64,000 nt of DNA from Rhizoclosmatium globosum (taxonomy: Eukaryota > Chytridiomycota > Chytridiomycetes > Chytridiales > Chytriomycetaceae), in NCBI GenBank assembly GCA_002104985.1, contig MCGO01000054.1:223975-287974 (forward strand). Direction: 5' to 3'. Shown here piece after piece: positions 46,291 to 56,767 of this stretch. The position numbers and the translations under genes are program-made. Positions within the stretch are counted from its first letter, which is position 1. Every line of letters begins with the position of its first letter. The notes below the pieces were generated by a model that ran no database searches, was not told where the DNA came from, and was given only the letters and a program-made list of their open reading frames with translations.

Positions 46291-46580
46291 TGTCCATGAT
46301 ACCAGCACCTTCAAATGTTTTGCAAGTGGCTATTAGTGAACGTCGAGAAAGAATCGAACACGTACTGGAGCAACAATAATTCTAATTTCTTTCCTTTCTC
46401 TTGGTTCTACAGTATTCACAAATCTCTTAAAACTCCCATCAACGTTATTTACCATTCCACTTTTCACCGCTTATTTTCTATTTGCTGCTTTTTTGTAAAC
46501 ATATTCATGTATTGTTATTTGAAGAAAGTTTGAATTTGCAGAAATGATTTATTAGGTGGGCATTCTTTTCTCGCTTGCCC
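46291..46580. other. Gap between kinase remnant and SAM gene
   Basis: Nothing recognised. Low-complexity AT-rich sequence. Confidence 0.35.
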
Positions 46581-47122
46581 TTAAATTTCGTATTCAGGAG
46601 GCGCCGCTGGTTCATCTGCCGATCTCAAACCCCGTTCATTGATCACTTTCAAGCTCTCCAAAGCATTACGGAATCGAATTCGATGACCCATAGTTGGAAA
46701 CGTGAAATCATCAACTGTGCTCATCAAGAAAGTACGACCATCAATTTGTTCACCTACATCACATTATCAGTATATAATTCAAGAAACTAGGACTTTTACT
46801 CACTTTCAATCAATTGCAGAATTATTGGAGTCGCTTCATTCTTTGCAGCCCAAGCCTTAACTTGCTGGACTGACCACTGAGACGGTAATGCTGGAAGTTG
46901 CAAATCTCCAAACCAAGCCATTTGTAGGGTTTCTCTGGATTCTTCGGCGGCTTCAGTGATTTTTTTGCTTAATCCACTTGTTTGGAGTGGTAGCTGGGAA
47001 ACGGAATTCATTGCGTCAAACATTGCGCCTTTGGTCTTTTCAGCTGAGTTGTTCGTGGTTGTAACGGCCACAAGGAAGTCTCCATCCGATTTCGCTAAAG
47101 TCACAGAGTCGGAGGTTCTATA
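46581..47122 (-). CDS. SAM-domain protein, 5' end missing at island border
   Basis: Two exons (46804-47122 and 46581-46753) with a good 50-nt intron. They encode a SAM domain: WSVQQVKAWAAKNEATPIILQLIESE, then QIDGRTFLMSTVDDFTFPTMG, then HRIRFRNALESLKVINE, with a short C-terminus PAAPPEYEI. The upstream frame stays open to an acceptor-like CAACAG at about 47123 but contains no ATG. Beyond that lies only minisatellite repeat. The first exons are therefore absent or displaced, as if the repeat-rich island cut the gene. It could be the tail of a SAM receptor like that at 40698-43454. Confidence 0.65.
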
Positions 47123-47156
47123 CTGTTGGATTAGGGTGATTAGGATGAGTCCCCTT

Positions 47157-47290
47157 CATCCTGCAGGACCGTAACCCACAGGACGCTGACCTTGCAGGAC
47201 CGTAACCCACAGGACGCTGACCTTGCAGGACCGTAACCCACAGGACGCTGACCTTGCAGGACCGTAACCCACAGGACGCTAACGTTGTGT
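47157..47290. repeat. 31-bp minisatellite, inverted relative to the other island blocks
   Basis: About four head-to-tail copies of a 31-bp unit (GCAGGACCGTAACCCACAGG + ACGCTGACCTT). Its reverse complement contains CAGCGTCCTGTGGGTTACGG, the same building block as the GTCCTGTGTTACC repeats further right, which all lie in the opposite orientation. Confidence 0.85.
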
Positions 47291-47296
47291 GCAGGG

Positions 47297-47373
47297 GCGC
47301 TACCCTCTAGTGGGTTTGATCCCACCACCTCGCGAGCGGAGCAGTGTTACATACCAACTAAGCCCAAAAATGT
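47297..47373 (-). other. Degenerate tRNA-like sequence
   Basis: The minus strand reads GGGCTTAGTTGGTATGTAAC...GGTGGGATCAAACCCACT...AGCGCCCC. A T-arm-like GTGGG/CCCAC hairpin and a B-box-like GGATCAAACCC are present, and an A-box-like TTAGTTGG as well. The acceptor stem is mismatched, U33 is missing and the T loop is abnormal. It could be a tRNA pseudogene or a SINE head. Confidence 0.4.
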
Positions 47374-47550
47374 TTATCTGAGAGATGGAAATCTACATCT
47401 GATGGCACATAGCACAGGAGGTGACACTTTAACAGGATGATATTTCAGTCACACTCTATGTATGGTGGTTAATTCAGAGAGTAAATTCAGAGAATATCAG
47501 TATGTTTATTTAATATGCCATTGAATATGCCCACTTTCAGCAACATTACT

Positions 47551-47856
47551 TCACTGTTGAACTGTATACTCAATTTTGGCTTTTGTACTTGAGTGCCTTC
47601 TCTTTGATCCACTTTGAGAAGCATCTTCAATTGTTCCCTGCAGAACTTGCATTTGCCTGAGTTGATCCAATGAGGCAGTGACTTGCTTCAATTTTTGCTC
47701 CAGCTCAGAGTTGCCATGATTCACTGTGCCTATTTCCTCATGAAGGTCATGAATCTGCTCTGATTGCTCCTTCACAATGGCCTCCAGATGCTTAATGAAA
47801 CGCAGGGCAGCCTGATAGCCATCCATCAATGTGTCTCTATCAATTTCAATGATCAT
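47551..47856 (-). CDS. Small coiled-coil protein of the island
   Basis: 101 aa from an ATG at about 47856. The frame continues upstream into the minisatellite, but that part is repeat translation. The protein is a coiled coil (ALRFIKHLEAIVKEQSEQIH, LEQKLKQVTASLDQLRQMQV) with a basic tail (SKRRHSSTKAKIEY). Repeat blocks flank it on both sides. No family recognised. Small coiled-coil proteins of mobile elements often mediate oligomerisation, but no direct evidence is seen. Confidence 0.5.
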   Translation of the reverse strand: MIIEIDRDTLMDGYQAALRFIKHLEAIVKEQSEQIHDLHEEIGTVNHGNSELEQKLKQVTASLDQLRQMQVLQGTIEDASQSGSKRRHSSTKAKIEYTVQQ

Positions 47857-47879
47857 TTTGGTGATTAAAAAAGTCTTTC

Positions 47880-48470
47880 CTCCCTCCTGTGTTACCGTCC
47901 TCCAACAGCGTCTCCAGGTTACCGTCCTCGAACAGCGTCCTGTGTTACCGTCCTCCAACAGCGTCCTGTGTTACCGTCCTCAACAGCGTCTGTGTTACCG
48001 TCCTCCAACAGCGTCCTCCAGGTTACGCGTCCTCCAACAGCGTCCTGGTTACCGTCCTCAACAGCGTCCTCCAACAGCGTCCTGGTTACCGTCCTCCACA
48101 GCGTCCTGGACCGTCCTTCAGCGTCCTCCAACAGCGTCCTGTTTACCGTCCTCCAACAGCGTCCTCCAGGTTACCGTCCTCCAACAGCGTCCTGTGTTAC
48201 CGTCCTCCTACAGCGTCCTCCAACAGCGTACCTCCAGGTCCTAACCGTCCTCCAGCGTCCTCACAGCGTCCTGTGTTACCGGTCCTCCAACAGCGTCTGG
48301 TTACCGTCCTCAACAGCGTCTCCAGGTTACCGTCCTCCAACAGCGTCCTGTGTTACCGTCCTCCTACAGCGTCCTCCAACAGCGTCCTGTGTTACCGTCC
48401 TCCAACAGCGTCCTCCAACAGCGTCCTGTGTTACCGTCCTCCAACAGCGTCTCCAGGTTACTGTCCTCTG
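47880..48470. repeat. 13/26-bp minisatellite block A
   Basis: Degenerate array of two alternating 13-mers, GTCCTCCAACAGC and GTCCTGTGTTACC, with many one-base losses (about 45 units). The motif AACAG-CGTC-CTGTGTT can fold into a short hairpin. Open frames through it are artefacts of the period. Confidence 0.9.
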
Positions 48471-48603
48471 ATTCTGATTGCAGTCTGCAAAAAAGTTCTG
48501 CAATATTGTTTTGAATTTTTCTGCAACATGAGGAAAGGTTATCAAAAGTGTATTCTATTTCTGAAACTAAAACACCGATACAAATTAAAGCAACACAAAT
48601 AAA

Positions 48604-51600
48604 CTATACAACTACATTCTGTTTTGCGGACGGAAGATAAATTAAACCATTAGTTTTGGCATTATATGGTATTCCTCTTCCATCAATATGATACATTCGC
48701 AGGAATTGCATTCTTCTTTCACCAGGCAAATTAAGATTAGAACATGCCCAAACTGCATGATTGGGATCAAGGTCACCACATGGCAACACCTCAAATCTTT
48801 TCCTTGCTTCAGCAACAAGCTTATTCTTCAATGTCTCCTTGGCTGAATTGGCCTCATTTCTGCTACCATAAATAATGATAGATTGAAAAGAACGTAGTTG
48901 TTCCAGGAGTAATCCGAAGTACTTTGAATAACGTCCCAGTCTTGTTGATCTATTTGGTGGGGACTGAAAAAAGGAAGCCACTTCTTGTTCATCAAAATTG
49001 ATAAATCTTGCCAACTTGTCGTCATAACATTTTACCCGATTTCCAAATATTCCCTTTACCAGGTGATAGGGGTAAGCATTTTTGTTGTCAATAATCAGTC
49101 TCAGAGCATCAACAGTCAGCATCTTCCGACTCTTTACTTGCTGCATATTTTCAGGAAACCGAATCATATTTCAGGCAAATCTTCTATAAGACCATCAAAA
49201 AGCATGTCTATCATTGAGTAACTAGTTCATCAACAGTCCGAGCATTTGGTGTTACAAGAATGTCTGTGACCTTGGCTGAGATTGTATTGTTCTGACAATA
49301 TCCATAATATGTGCCACCCTATCAGGGGCAAATGACTGATGCAACACAGATTCAGGATTATTCTTCCTTTGCTTTTCTTTTTCTTGGAATACTTGACAAG
49401 AGCGGCCTTGTCAACAAACTTGGGAACCAAACTCTTTGGCAATGGATCTCTGAATTCATCATTCAGAGACTGTGGATTAGCCAAAATCTGAAGCAGGGGA
49501 AAGGCTTGATATGGTACACTCCCGAAAGCATGGACTTGTTGAGTAAAGTAATGGAGAGTGAACAAGTCAAAGTTGGGTGTGTAATAACCTCTTGGCTTTG
49601 AAACCAAACAAAGAAACTCTTTTTGGATGTAATTTGCTAATTCCATCCAGTATGGCTTTAGTCTAGAATGGCGGGACTGCAAGGCATAAGCAACGTCAGC
49701 CAAACTCAAAAGTGCTTGCGATCGAATGTCAATGTACTGAATCAAGTCCTTTGTTCTTTCAACAATCAAAAGTGTAGATCTTGCAAGCCGATCAAACTGT
49801 TGGACCTTATTTTTAAAGTCCTGCAGGAATGCGCAACAGCCCCTTCTTCACCTCTGACTTCACATCGCATCCCAAAACACATATCAACTGCCTTACGCAG
49901 ATGGTTCTGGAAAGCTACAACTTTTTTACGAAGAGAATCAGAGTTGTTCATGATTTCCTCAACAGATATGCTGCTGAACCCATGTTTTGCTCAACATGAT
50001 CAATGGTCTGATACTTGAAACCAGAATAGATTATAACCTTGAAAACACCTTCATAAGCACAATTTTGAGTGGGGACAGCTTTCAATCCTCCAATGTGAAC
50101 ACAATCCAACATTATCTCTCTTTCAACAGAAAACCCCAAAGATGTGAGTAAAGCTTCCCAGTTACTGACAGGAGCAAGAGTAGTAATTCCCTCACTAGGA
50201 TTTTGACTTTCAAACATCATGTTGATGGCACCATCAACAACTGTAAATCTAGTTCTTGGAGTTGATGCAATACCTACAGCTGTATTTTTACGTTTATACA
50301 TTGGATTTCCATCTCTCCATGCAGATGGGGGGCCCATATAAATTTCAGATGTGTACAAATCCTTTACACCTTGATGAACACCAATGAACCGAAAATCACC
50401 CAATGCCGTCTTCAATTCTGCAATTCTTGGTATATTTTGTGTATTTAACAATCTCTTGAATTTTTCTGTAAATCCAGCAAGGTATTTTCCTTCAACAGTG
50501 ACGAAGGAAATCGAAGTCCAGGACGTCCAACCATTGCATTGATTTGAAGCCCATGAGAGTCATTTGAGACACGTTGTAAAGTTGCAAGGGGAAGGATATC
50601 AGCAAGTACTGGTCTGATTCCATGATCCCAAAGAAGTGTTTGGAATTGAGACAGAGTAAAGTTTTCTGGGCACTTATTGTATGTGATATACAAGCGAAAC
50701 CTCTCTCCCTCTCCTATTTGAAAATTTGGAATGTCTGCAAGATCCACTGGTTCCAAAATAGGTTGGCCACGTGCATCCACATCTCCAGTTGGTTGATCAA
50801 TCATACAACCAAGCTAAACAGAAGTTCAGATAAGGTTGTTGAAACAACGTGCTCACCTTTTTGTCCAGAATATACTTGAAATCAGATTTGGGTAATAGCT
50901 TATACATTCCCTGGGGAAGTATATCTTCCAAGTTTCTAGTAACTGTGATATCTGAGTCAATATCACAAGAGTAGTCAGATATGAGCTGTGCATGCAGTGC
51001 AGTGTTTCCCCATTTAACAATATGAGGAATCTTTCCAGTCACTAGCTCAATAAACTTTTTCATTTTAGGAGTTTGAGCATTAATAGAAATATCAATTTTT
51101 GATTTATCAGTTGTAGGCTTCAAGCCATGCCTTGTAAACATTTGCTTATGACTGTTGACAGCAGTTTCAAAGGACACAGAAGGGATTTGGGCTTGAGGAA
51201 TGGATTCAACCAAGTTAACTATGGCCTGCTGTCTCCACTCCATATTGGGATGGAGGGAATCAATCAATGTACCAATATTCGTAAGAATATGAGACTCCCA
51301 CATTTCACTAATATCACTCTTTAGGAGAAGGTGTAAGCTTGCCAGCCATAGACTCTGAGTCTCATAGTTTCGGAATGAAAGAATGTCTTGGATGCAAAAT
51401 ATTTTAGAAGTATTAAGCCGGTAGGCTGTAAAAAAGTTCAATTAATATTGAGAATGTTCAACTGAAAACTTCACTGTTGGTGTCCTGCGCAGCATCATAT
51501 ACAAACAACAGCTCATCATCATCTTCTGAGGTGTTGGATGAGGAAGCACTGGAGTCACTGGACGATTCAGACAATGAGTCAGTATCCGGGTCAATTGGAG

Positions 51601-51612
51601 GCCAATGAGCCA
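48604..51612 (-). CDS. Large unknown protein of the subtelomeric island
   Basis: Reading leftward from ATG 51612, exon 1 gives an acidic Ser/Asp-rich start (PDTDSLSESSSDSS, SEDDDELLFVYDA). Splices near 51478/51434 and 50863/50822 join long exons with mixed helical content (FCIQDILSFRNYETQSLWLA; IPHIVKWGNTALHAQLISDY; RFRLYITYNKCPENFTLSQF; YMGPPSAWRDGNPMYKR; LPCGDLDPNHAVWACSNLNL). At least one frame change near 50460-50540 and further joins at about 49950, 49770 and 49170 are unresolved, so it may be one gene of about 900 aa or two. No transposase, RT or helicase motif is visible to me. The acidic N-terminus recalls the dioxygenase on its other side. Confidence 0.5.
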
Positions 51613-51706
51613 TTTGTGAAGGGTTTGAATGATTCTACTATGGAGAATCAAGGCCTGTCTTTATAGTGTTTGTTTGGTGAATGACAATTCAAGTGACAAT
51701 TTTGGC

Positions 51707-52225
51707 TGCGTCCTCTAATACCGTCCTCTAATACCGTCCTCTAATACCGTCCTCCAACAGCGTCCTGTGTTACTGTCCTCCAACAGCGTCCTCCGACAGC
51801 GTCCTGTTTACCGTCCCCACAGCGTCCTGTTTACCGTCCTCTAACAGCGTCCGTACCGTCCTCCACAGCGTCCTGTTTACCGTCCTCAACAGCGTCCTGT
51901 GTTACCGTCCTCCAACAGCGTCCTGTGTTACCGTCCTCAACAGCGTCCTTTACCGTCCTCCAACAGCGTCCTGTGTTACGTCCTCTAACAGCGTCCTGTG
52001 TTACCGTCCTCCAACAGCGTCCTGTGTTACCGTCCTCTAACAGCGTCCCGTCCTCACAGCGTCCTGTGTTACCGTCCTCAACAGCGTCCTGGTTACCGTC
52101 CCAACAGCGTCCTCCAACGCGTCCTCCAACAGCGTCCTCCACAGCGTCCTCCAACAGCGTCCGTTACGTCTCCGACAGCGTCCTGTGTTACCGTCCTCTA
52201 ACAGCGTCCTGTGTTACAGTCCTCT
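51707..52225. repeat. 13/26-bp minisatellite block B
   Basis: Same GTCCTCCAACAGC / GTCCTGTGTTACC units as block A and in the same orientation, lying between the divergent unknown gene and the dioxygenase gene. The left edge has three copies of TCCTCTAATACCG. Confidence 0.9.
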
Positions 52226-52692
52226 GAAAGCACCCTCCAAAAACAACAAAAAGAAACTGTGGTGTAAACCTAAGTTGTCTTCTTCTTTAAGCCTGATGTC
52301 TATCTCTCATAAAACCAATCTCACATCAATGTTTAGCAAAACCAAGCTTCCAAAAAAATAGACTCAGACTTTGTGGAAAATATGGCATAATTTTGATTAA
52401 ATTTCATCCAATGCATTTAGGGGTAATAGTTTAATATTCTTTTTCTGCAAAGATGGAGGTTTTTATTGTAGTGTACCTAAAACAATTTGAAGTAATTATA
52501 TCTATTAATGCATTCTTTGTTTTTGGGTCCTGATTTTCTCTTTTTGGAAAAGGCGTCTCCAATTCATTGTCATCGGCTGCCTCAGCAGAGCTGCCCTCAA
52601 TCAAGGAACTCTGGAAGTGGATCTATAGTAAGTTCCTCCTGTTTCTATGCACATTCCCTTGAGCTGTTGGCAACATCTTTGCCTTCTTGCTT
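52226..52692. other. Intergenic, no gene seen
   Basis: AT-rich; no convincing coding region or repeat. It leads into the 141-bp array. Confidence 0.4.
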
Positions 52693-53160
52693 GTTGTCCA
52701 ACTGAGGATGGCTCTCTTCCTGTACTGTACATAGGGAGCCTTCTCTGAACTCATCCAAGGCTGCACTGTGCATGCTTTGGAAGGGTTTGCTGACAGCATG
52801 TAGAGAAGGTAAAGAGGCAGTGTTTCTTCTCAGCTTGTCCAACTGAGGATGGCTCTCTTCCTGTACTGTACATAGGGAGCCTTCTCTGAACTCATCCAAG
52901 GCTGCACTGTGCATGCTTTGGAAGGGTTTGCTGACAGCATGTAGAGAAGGTAAGAGCAGTGTTCTTCACTGTCATAGGAGCCTTCCTGATCATGCTGCAC
53001 TGCATGGAAGGGTTTGCTGACAGATGTAGAGAAGGTAAAGAGGCAGTGTTTCTTCTCAGCTTGTCCAACTGAGGATGGCTCTCTTCCTGTACTGTACATA
53101 GGGAGCCTTCTCTGAACTCATCCAAGGCTGCACTGTGCATGCTTTGGAAGGGTTTGACAT
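52693..53160. repeat. Tandem array, about 141-bp unit (array 1)
   Basis: The landmark TGTCCAACTGAGGATGGCTC occurs at about 52695, 52836 and 53062. The first two are 141 bp apart. The third follows a rearranged, partly deleted copy containing TCATAGGAGCCTTCCTGATC. Each unit also has TGCATGCTTTGGAAGGGTTT. The reverse strand gives long repeat-derived open frames, which I do not take as genes. Confidence 0.85.
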
Positions 53161-53281
53161 GATGTAGCTCTTGTCCAAAGGGCATCCCTTATCTTTTTGA
53201 GCAACATCCTTGGCTCTTTCCTTATATCTTATTTTTCATTATGTCCGATTCACACTTGTATTGCGTTTATAGTTTAGATTA

Positions 53282-54977
53282 ATGCCAAAGGTAACGCGCC
53301 TTTCAAAGCTGGTTACCTCCAAGGCCAGTCACAAGAAAATGCAGAATATTGATGCCCAGGATTCTATCAAATCTACACAGCTAGTATGGTTATCTCTTAC
53401 TTGTCTTCTTGTCTCCTGTTCTGCATTTTGACCTATCTTTTCTTTTAAGACAAGCAATCTGTTTCAAGTTTATTCTCAAAGTGTGCCTTGTTCCTTGTCT
53501 GGCCCTTGTCCAACAACTCTAGGCAAATTTTCTGAAAATTTTGCCTCTGTTACAGATAAGGTATGAAAAGAACCCTAAAGTCTTGTTGTTGTTAAGGCAA
53601 ATTATTACAGTGTGATTGCAGCAGTCCTTCCAAACAAGCACATACACCTGATTCAGACAGTGAGGAAGAAGAAGATTTTTCTGATGACACTTTAGAAGAA
53701 GAGGTGTCTCCTTTTGTTTGGTCTTATGATTGTAAGTTTTAAATTTTTGGGGTCCCTTGCTTTGATTAATTTTTTTGGAAAAATGAGATATGATTCCTGT
53801 CTCTGAATGGACAGGTGCCCATCCTTTAAAGGATTGTAAAACACCAGAGTACCTTGAGAACAATGCTTCTTTTCCTCCTTCTCAAAAGCCTTGCCCAGAA
53901 CGTAGGAAAACCCACAAAAACTTGGTCCAAACTATCTTAAAGTATAAGGTGTTTTCTTCAAACTGCACACTTGCAGACATCAAAAGACGCAAGCTCCTCA
54001 TTGGTCAGAAACCACCCCCTTTTGTGAATGACATTGCCAACTATATTGATCTGTCTGAAGGTGGAAATGTGTTCACCACAGATGGCCATTTACTTCTCTC
54101 TGTTATGCCATCTTTTCTGGACCATGTCTACTACACAAAAGATTCTGCCACTCAAACCTATGGCAGAGGTTTTTTTCAGTTGGGGAATCAAGTATATCAT
54201 GCTGAATCTGTGGCCCTTGGTGCTCTTATAGCATTAGCAGGATCGTTTAAGAAGCTCCCCCAGCCCAATGACATTCGCCATGATGGATATGCCCGTTTTG
54301 GTGGAGTGCTTCATTTAGGCTTGCGCTTTCCTCGTGGCCACTATTTTGCAGAAAAATATGATGGTGGTATTGTTCCTTCTGCCGATTGTTCAAGTTCTTA
54401 TTCTAGAAAAGCATACAGTGCTTATCAAAGGAGTATGGCTCCCATTCAGCAAGCAATTGGTCTCTTATACTCACTTCTGGCACCAAAGGCCTATGAACGG
54501 GACCAAAAAATTGTAAATTTTTACTCAAGAGCCACAGGTCTCATTGAAGCAATCTCATGCAGCCGCACAACAAAACTCATGGTTGCCATTCCAATCTGTG
54601 ACAATGTAACCGTTCATTTTGATGGAAAGGATGATGGGCATAATGATACGTTAGCCCCAATGACTGTATTTGGCTATTTTGAAGGGGGGTGGTTGGTCTT
54701 CCCTGGTCTAATGGTCAAGGTGAAATATGTTTCTGGGACATATGTGCTCACCAGACCTCACTTTTTGGAACATTGTATCACAGAAATCACAGGTCCTAAA
54801 ATGTTTGATGTAAATCATCCAATAGTCCAGCTATTTCACTCCCGTAATCAATCAAGAGACAAATGGATCAAAAATTACTGGACCATGACTGAAACAGAAC
54901 TAAAAGAAAAAGGTCTTCGGTTTGGCCTTGTTCACTACAACGAGAAGTTAGCAGCTACTCATGCAACCAAAAAATAA
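53282..54977 (+). CDS. TET/JBP-like 2-oxoglutarate/Fe(II) dioxygenase
   Basis: Four exons from ATG 53282: a basic start (KVTRLSKLVTSKASHKK), a small exon, an acidic exon (PDSDSEEEEDFSDD) and the main exon from about 53814. The core has VTVHFDGKDD (HxD iron ligands), TVFGYFEGGWLVFPGLMVKV, and YVLTRPHFLEHCI (distal His). This is the strand order of fungal TET/JBP-family dioxygenases (H-x-D, G-x-F-x-GG, FPxL, H). Such enzymes oxidise methylcytosine or thymine and in fungi are often found with transposons. Where the family usually has an Arg binding 2-oxoglutarate before the last strand, this protein reads VNHPIVQLFH. Catalytic activity is therefore uncertain. The next gene carries an H3-tail mimic. 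Confidence 0.6.
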
Positions 54978-55062
54978 AATGACTTTCTGAATATTATCAT
55001 TTTATGCATTCATAATTGTGTTGTCTTTCAAGGGCAACGTATGTGAATTTCCTCCTATTTTA

Positions 55063-55455
55063 CTGTCCTCCAACAATGTCCTGTGATACTGTCCTCCAAG
55101 AGCGTCCTCCAACAGCATCCTCCAGGTACTGTCCTCCAACAGCGTCCTCCTGTGTTACCGTCCTCCAACAGCGTCCTCCTGTGTTACCGTCCTCCAACAG
55201 CGTCCCTGTGTTACCGTCCTCAACACCTCCTGTTACCGTCCTCCACAGCGTCCTGTGTTACCGTCCTCTAACACGTCCTGGTTACCGTCCTCCACAGCGT
55301 CCCTGTGTTACCGTCCTCCAACAGCGTCCTCCTGTTACCGTCCTCCAACAGCGTCCTCCCGCGTTACCGTCCTCCAACAGCGTCTTGTGTTACCGTCCTC
55401 CAACAGCGTCTTGTGTTACCGTCCTCCAACAGCGTCCTCCAACAGCAACCGATGC
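55063..55455. repeat. 13/26-bp minisatellite block C
   Basis: Same family and orientation as blocks A and B (GTCCTCCAACAGCGTCCTCC, TGTGTTACC), lying between the dioxygenase gene and the H3-tail-mimic gene. It contains GTTACC/CAACAG alternations with frequent one-base gaps. Confidence 0.9.
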
Positions 55456-55576
55456 TACTGTCCTTTTGACTCTGCAACATTCCTCTGTCCTATTCTATTT
55501 TTAATAACATGATTTGTTTTAAATCTACCGGCATTTATTTGTCCTGTTTAAATTTAAGAGTTGAACACCAAATCCA

Positions 55577-56693
55577 ATGGCAAGAACCGCACAGACTGCA
55601 AGACGGAGCACTGGAGGCAAAGCTCCAAGAAAGAGGATTGAAACAAAAGCAATCAAAACAGCAGCAAAGAAGCGTGGCCCAAGGAATCCTGGAGACTCTG
55701 CAGTCACAGGACCTCGGGGAGATATCATATCTCAAATAGTGGGTATTGCAGGGTCTGACAGCCAAGGATCCAGCTCGGTTCATCAAGGATCTATTACAGT
55801 TGCTCTTGAAGCAATGAACAGGATCATACAGTATGGCTGTGTTTCAGCAGTGGGTGATCCCCTTAACATCACATCCAACATGTCCAAAGTTCCTTTCTAT
55901 AACTTTGGAGACTTGAAAGCAGCGTTTCCGATTACCGAAAATGCGCCATTCTTGGATGGTTTGCCAGCCAACGGATTTTATGAGCGCATTGGTGTAAATG
56001 AACAAAGGGTTGTCATGGAGCAAAGTTTGGCATTTATTAGTGCAAAACAGAAACACTTGAGTTTGCATCAATGTCAGAGGTGTCTAAAGTGGAATGGACA
56101 GATTGCACTTTTGCAGGGATTGACTTTAGAAAAAAAGTGATGACAACCCTCAAGGACAAAGGAATGGTTATGGTCCATGTCATTTCTCAGACCAAGCGCA
56201 AGTAAGATACAGTTCATTTTGTTGTTGTGTTAACAGTTGTTTCAGTGGTCGTAACTCTGCCCCAACACACTCTACCATCATTGTGATTGAAGAAGATTCT
56301 ATTCTCCTGTTTCAGCCTCACTTTCTTGGGGAATCTTGGCCAAGATCCAGTGTAGGCTTACTATCAGAACTTCCAGCTCGCTGCACAAGAAACATTTATG
56401 TCACAAATGGCCATCAGTCCATCACCAATGATTGCTCCTATCATTGCTTGGATTTTATCCGGTACTATGCAGCCCTTCCAACTAACCATGGCCACCCACG
56501 ATGCCAAGCAAGAAGATATGAACGTGCTGTTGTAAAGTGTGAATATCCTCAAAAATCAAAGGCTCTATTCTGCAAATTTCAAAGTACTGATGGCTTTAAG
56601 AAAAGTTGGGATGCATTTGATGAAAGTATTGAAGAAATACTACTTGAGAAAATTGAGCAATCAGAGAACCCAAATGATCTCAATTATGAATGA
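55577..56693 (+). CDS. Protein with histone H3-tail-like N-terminus lacking K4, K9 and K27
   Basis: Three exons (55577-55993, 56041-56193 and 56238-56693) give about 340 aa. After Met the first 18 residues are ARTAQTARRSTGGKAPRK, the H3 tail with K4 changed to A and K9 to R. K14, K18 and K23 are kept, and the K27 position is T. Beyond residue 33 nothing resembles the histone fold. The rest has ITVALEAMNRIIQYGCVSAV, VPFYNFGDLKAAF, VIEEDSILLFQPHFLG, an HCLDFIRYYAALP segment and an acidic helical end. No known domain is recognised. The likely role is docking to H3-tail readers or enzymes in the nucleus while escaping methylation, which is inference. It sits downstream of the TET/JBP-like gene on the same strand. 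Confidence 0.7.
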
Positions 56694-56767
56694 TACACTA
56701 AATTCTCCATTTAATTGAGCCTTTGTTTTCTCAGTAAAACACAAATTAATCAAACAATCTATTTTTA

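Noticed and set aside
46796..47104. Independent start of the SAM gene at 47104
   Set aside because: The apparent start codon is GTG, not ATG, and the frame continues upstream to a splice acceptor, so it is an internal exon.
47157..48470. Possible CRISPR array in the short-repeat blocks
   Set aside because: The units are contiguous and degenerate with no unique spacers, and the genome is eukaryotic.
47889..48602. Long open frames (up to 237 codons) over the 13-bp minisatellite, and similar ones at 55.02-55.50 kb and 57.85-58.49 kb
   Set aside because: They are translations of a tandem repeat whose period avoids stops (PPTASSNSVL or CNTVLQHSPAT patterns on several frames). No start context, no splicing pattern and frequent unit indels.
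52645..53185. Minus-strand open frames with repeated MHSAALDEFREGSLCTVQEE
   Set aside because: They come from the 141-bp array. The same peptide repeats in different frames after each indel, so there is no support for a gene.
55577..56693. A true histone H3 gene
   Set aside because: Similarity ends at about residue 33 and no histone-fold helices (such as the H3 REIRRYQKSTELL region) follow in any frame nearby.
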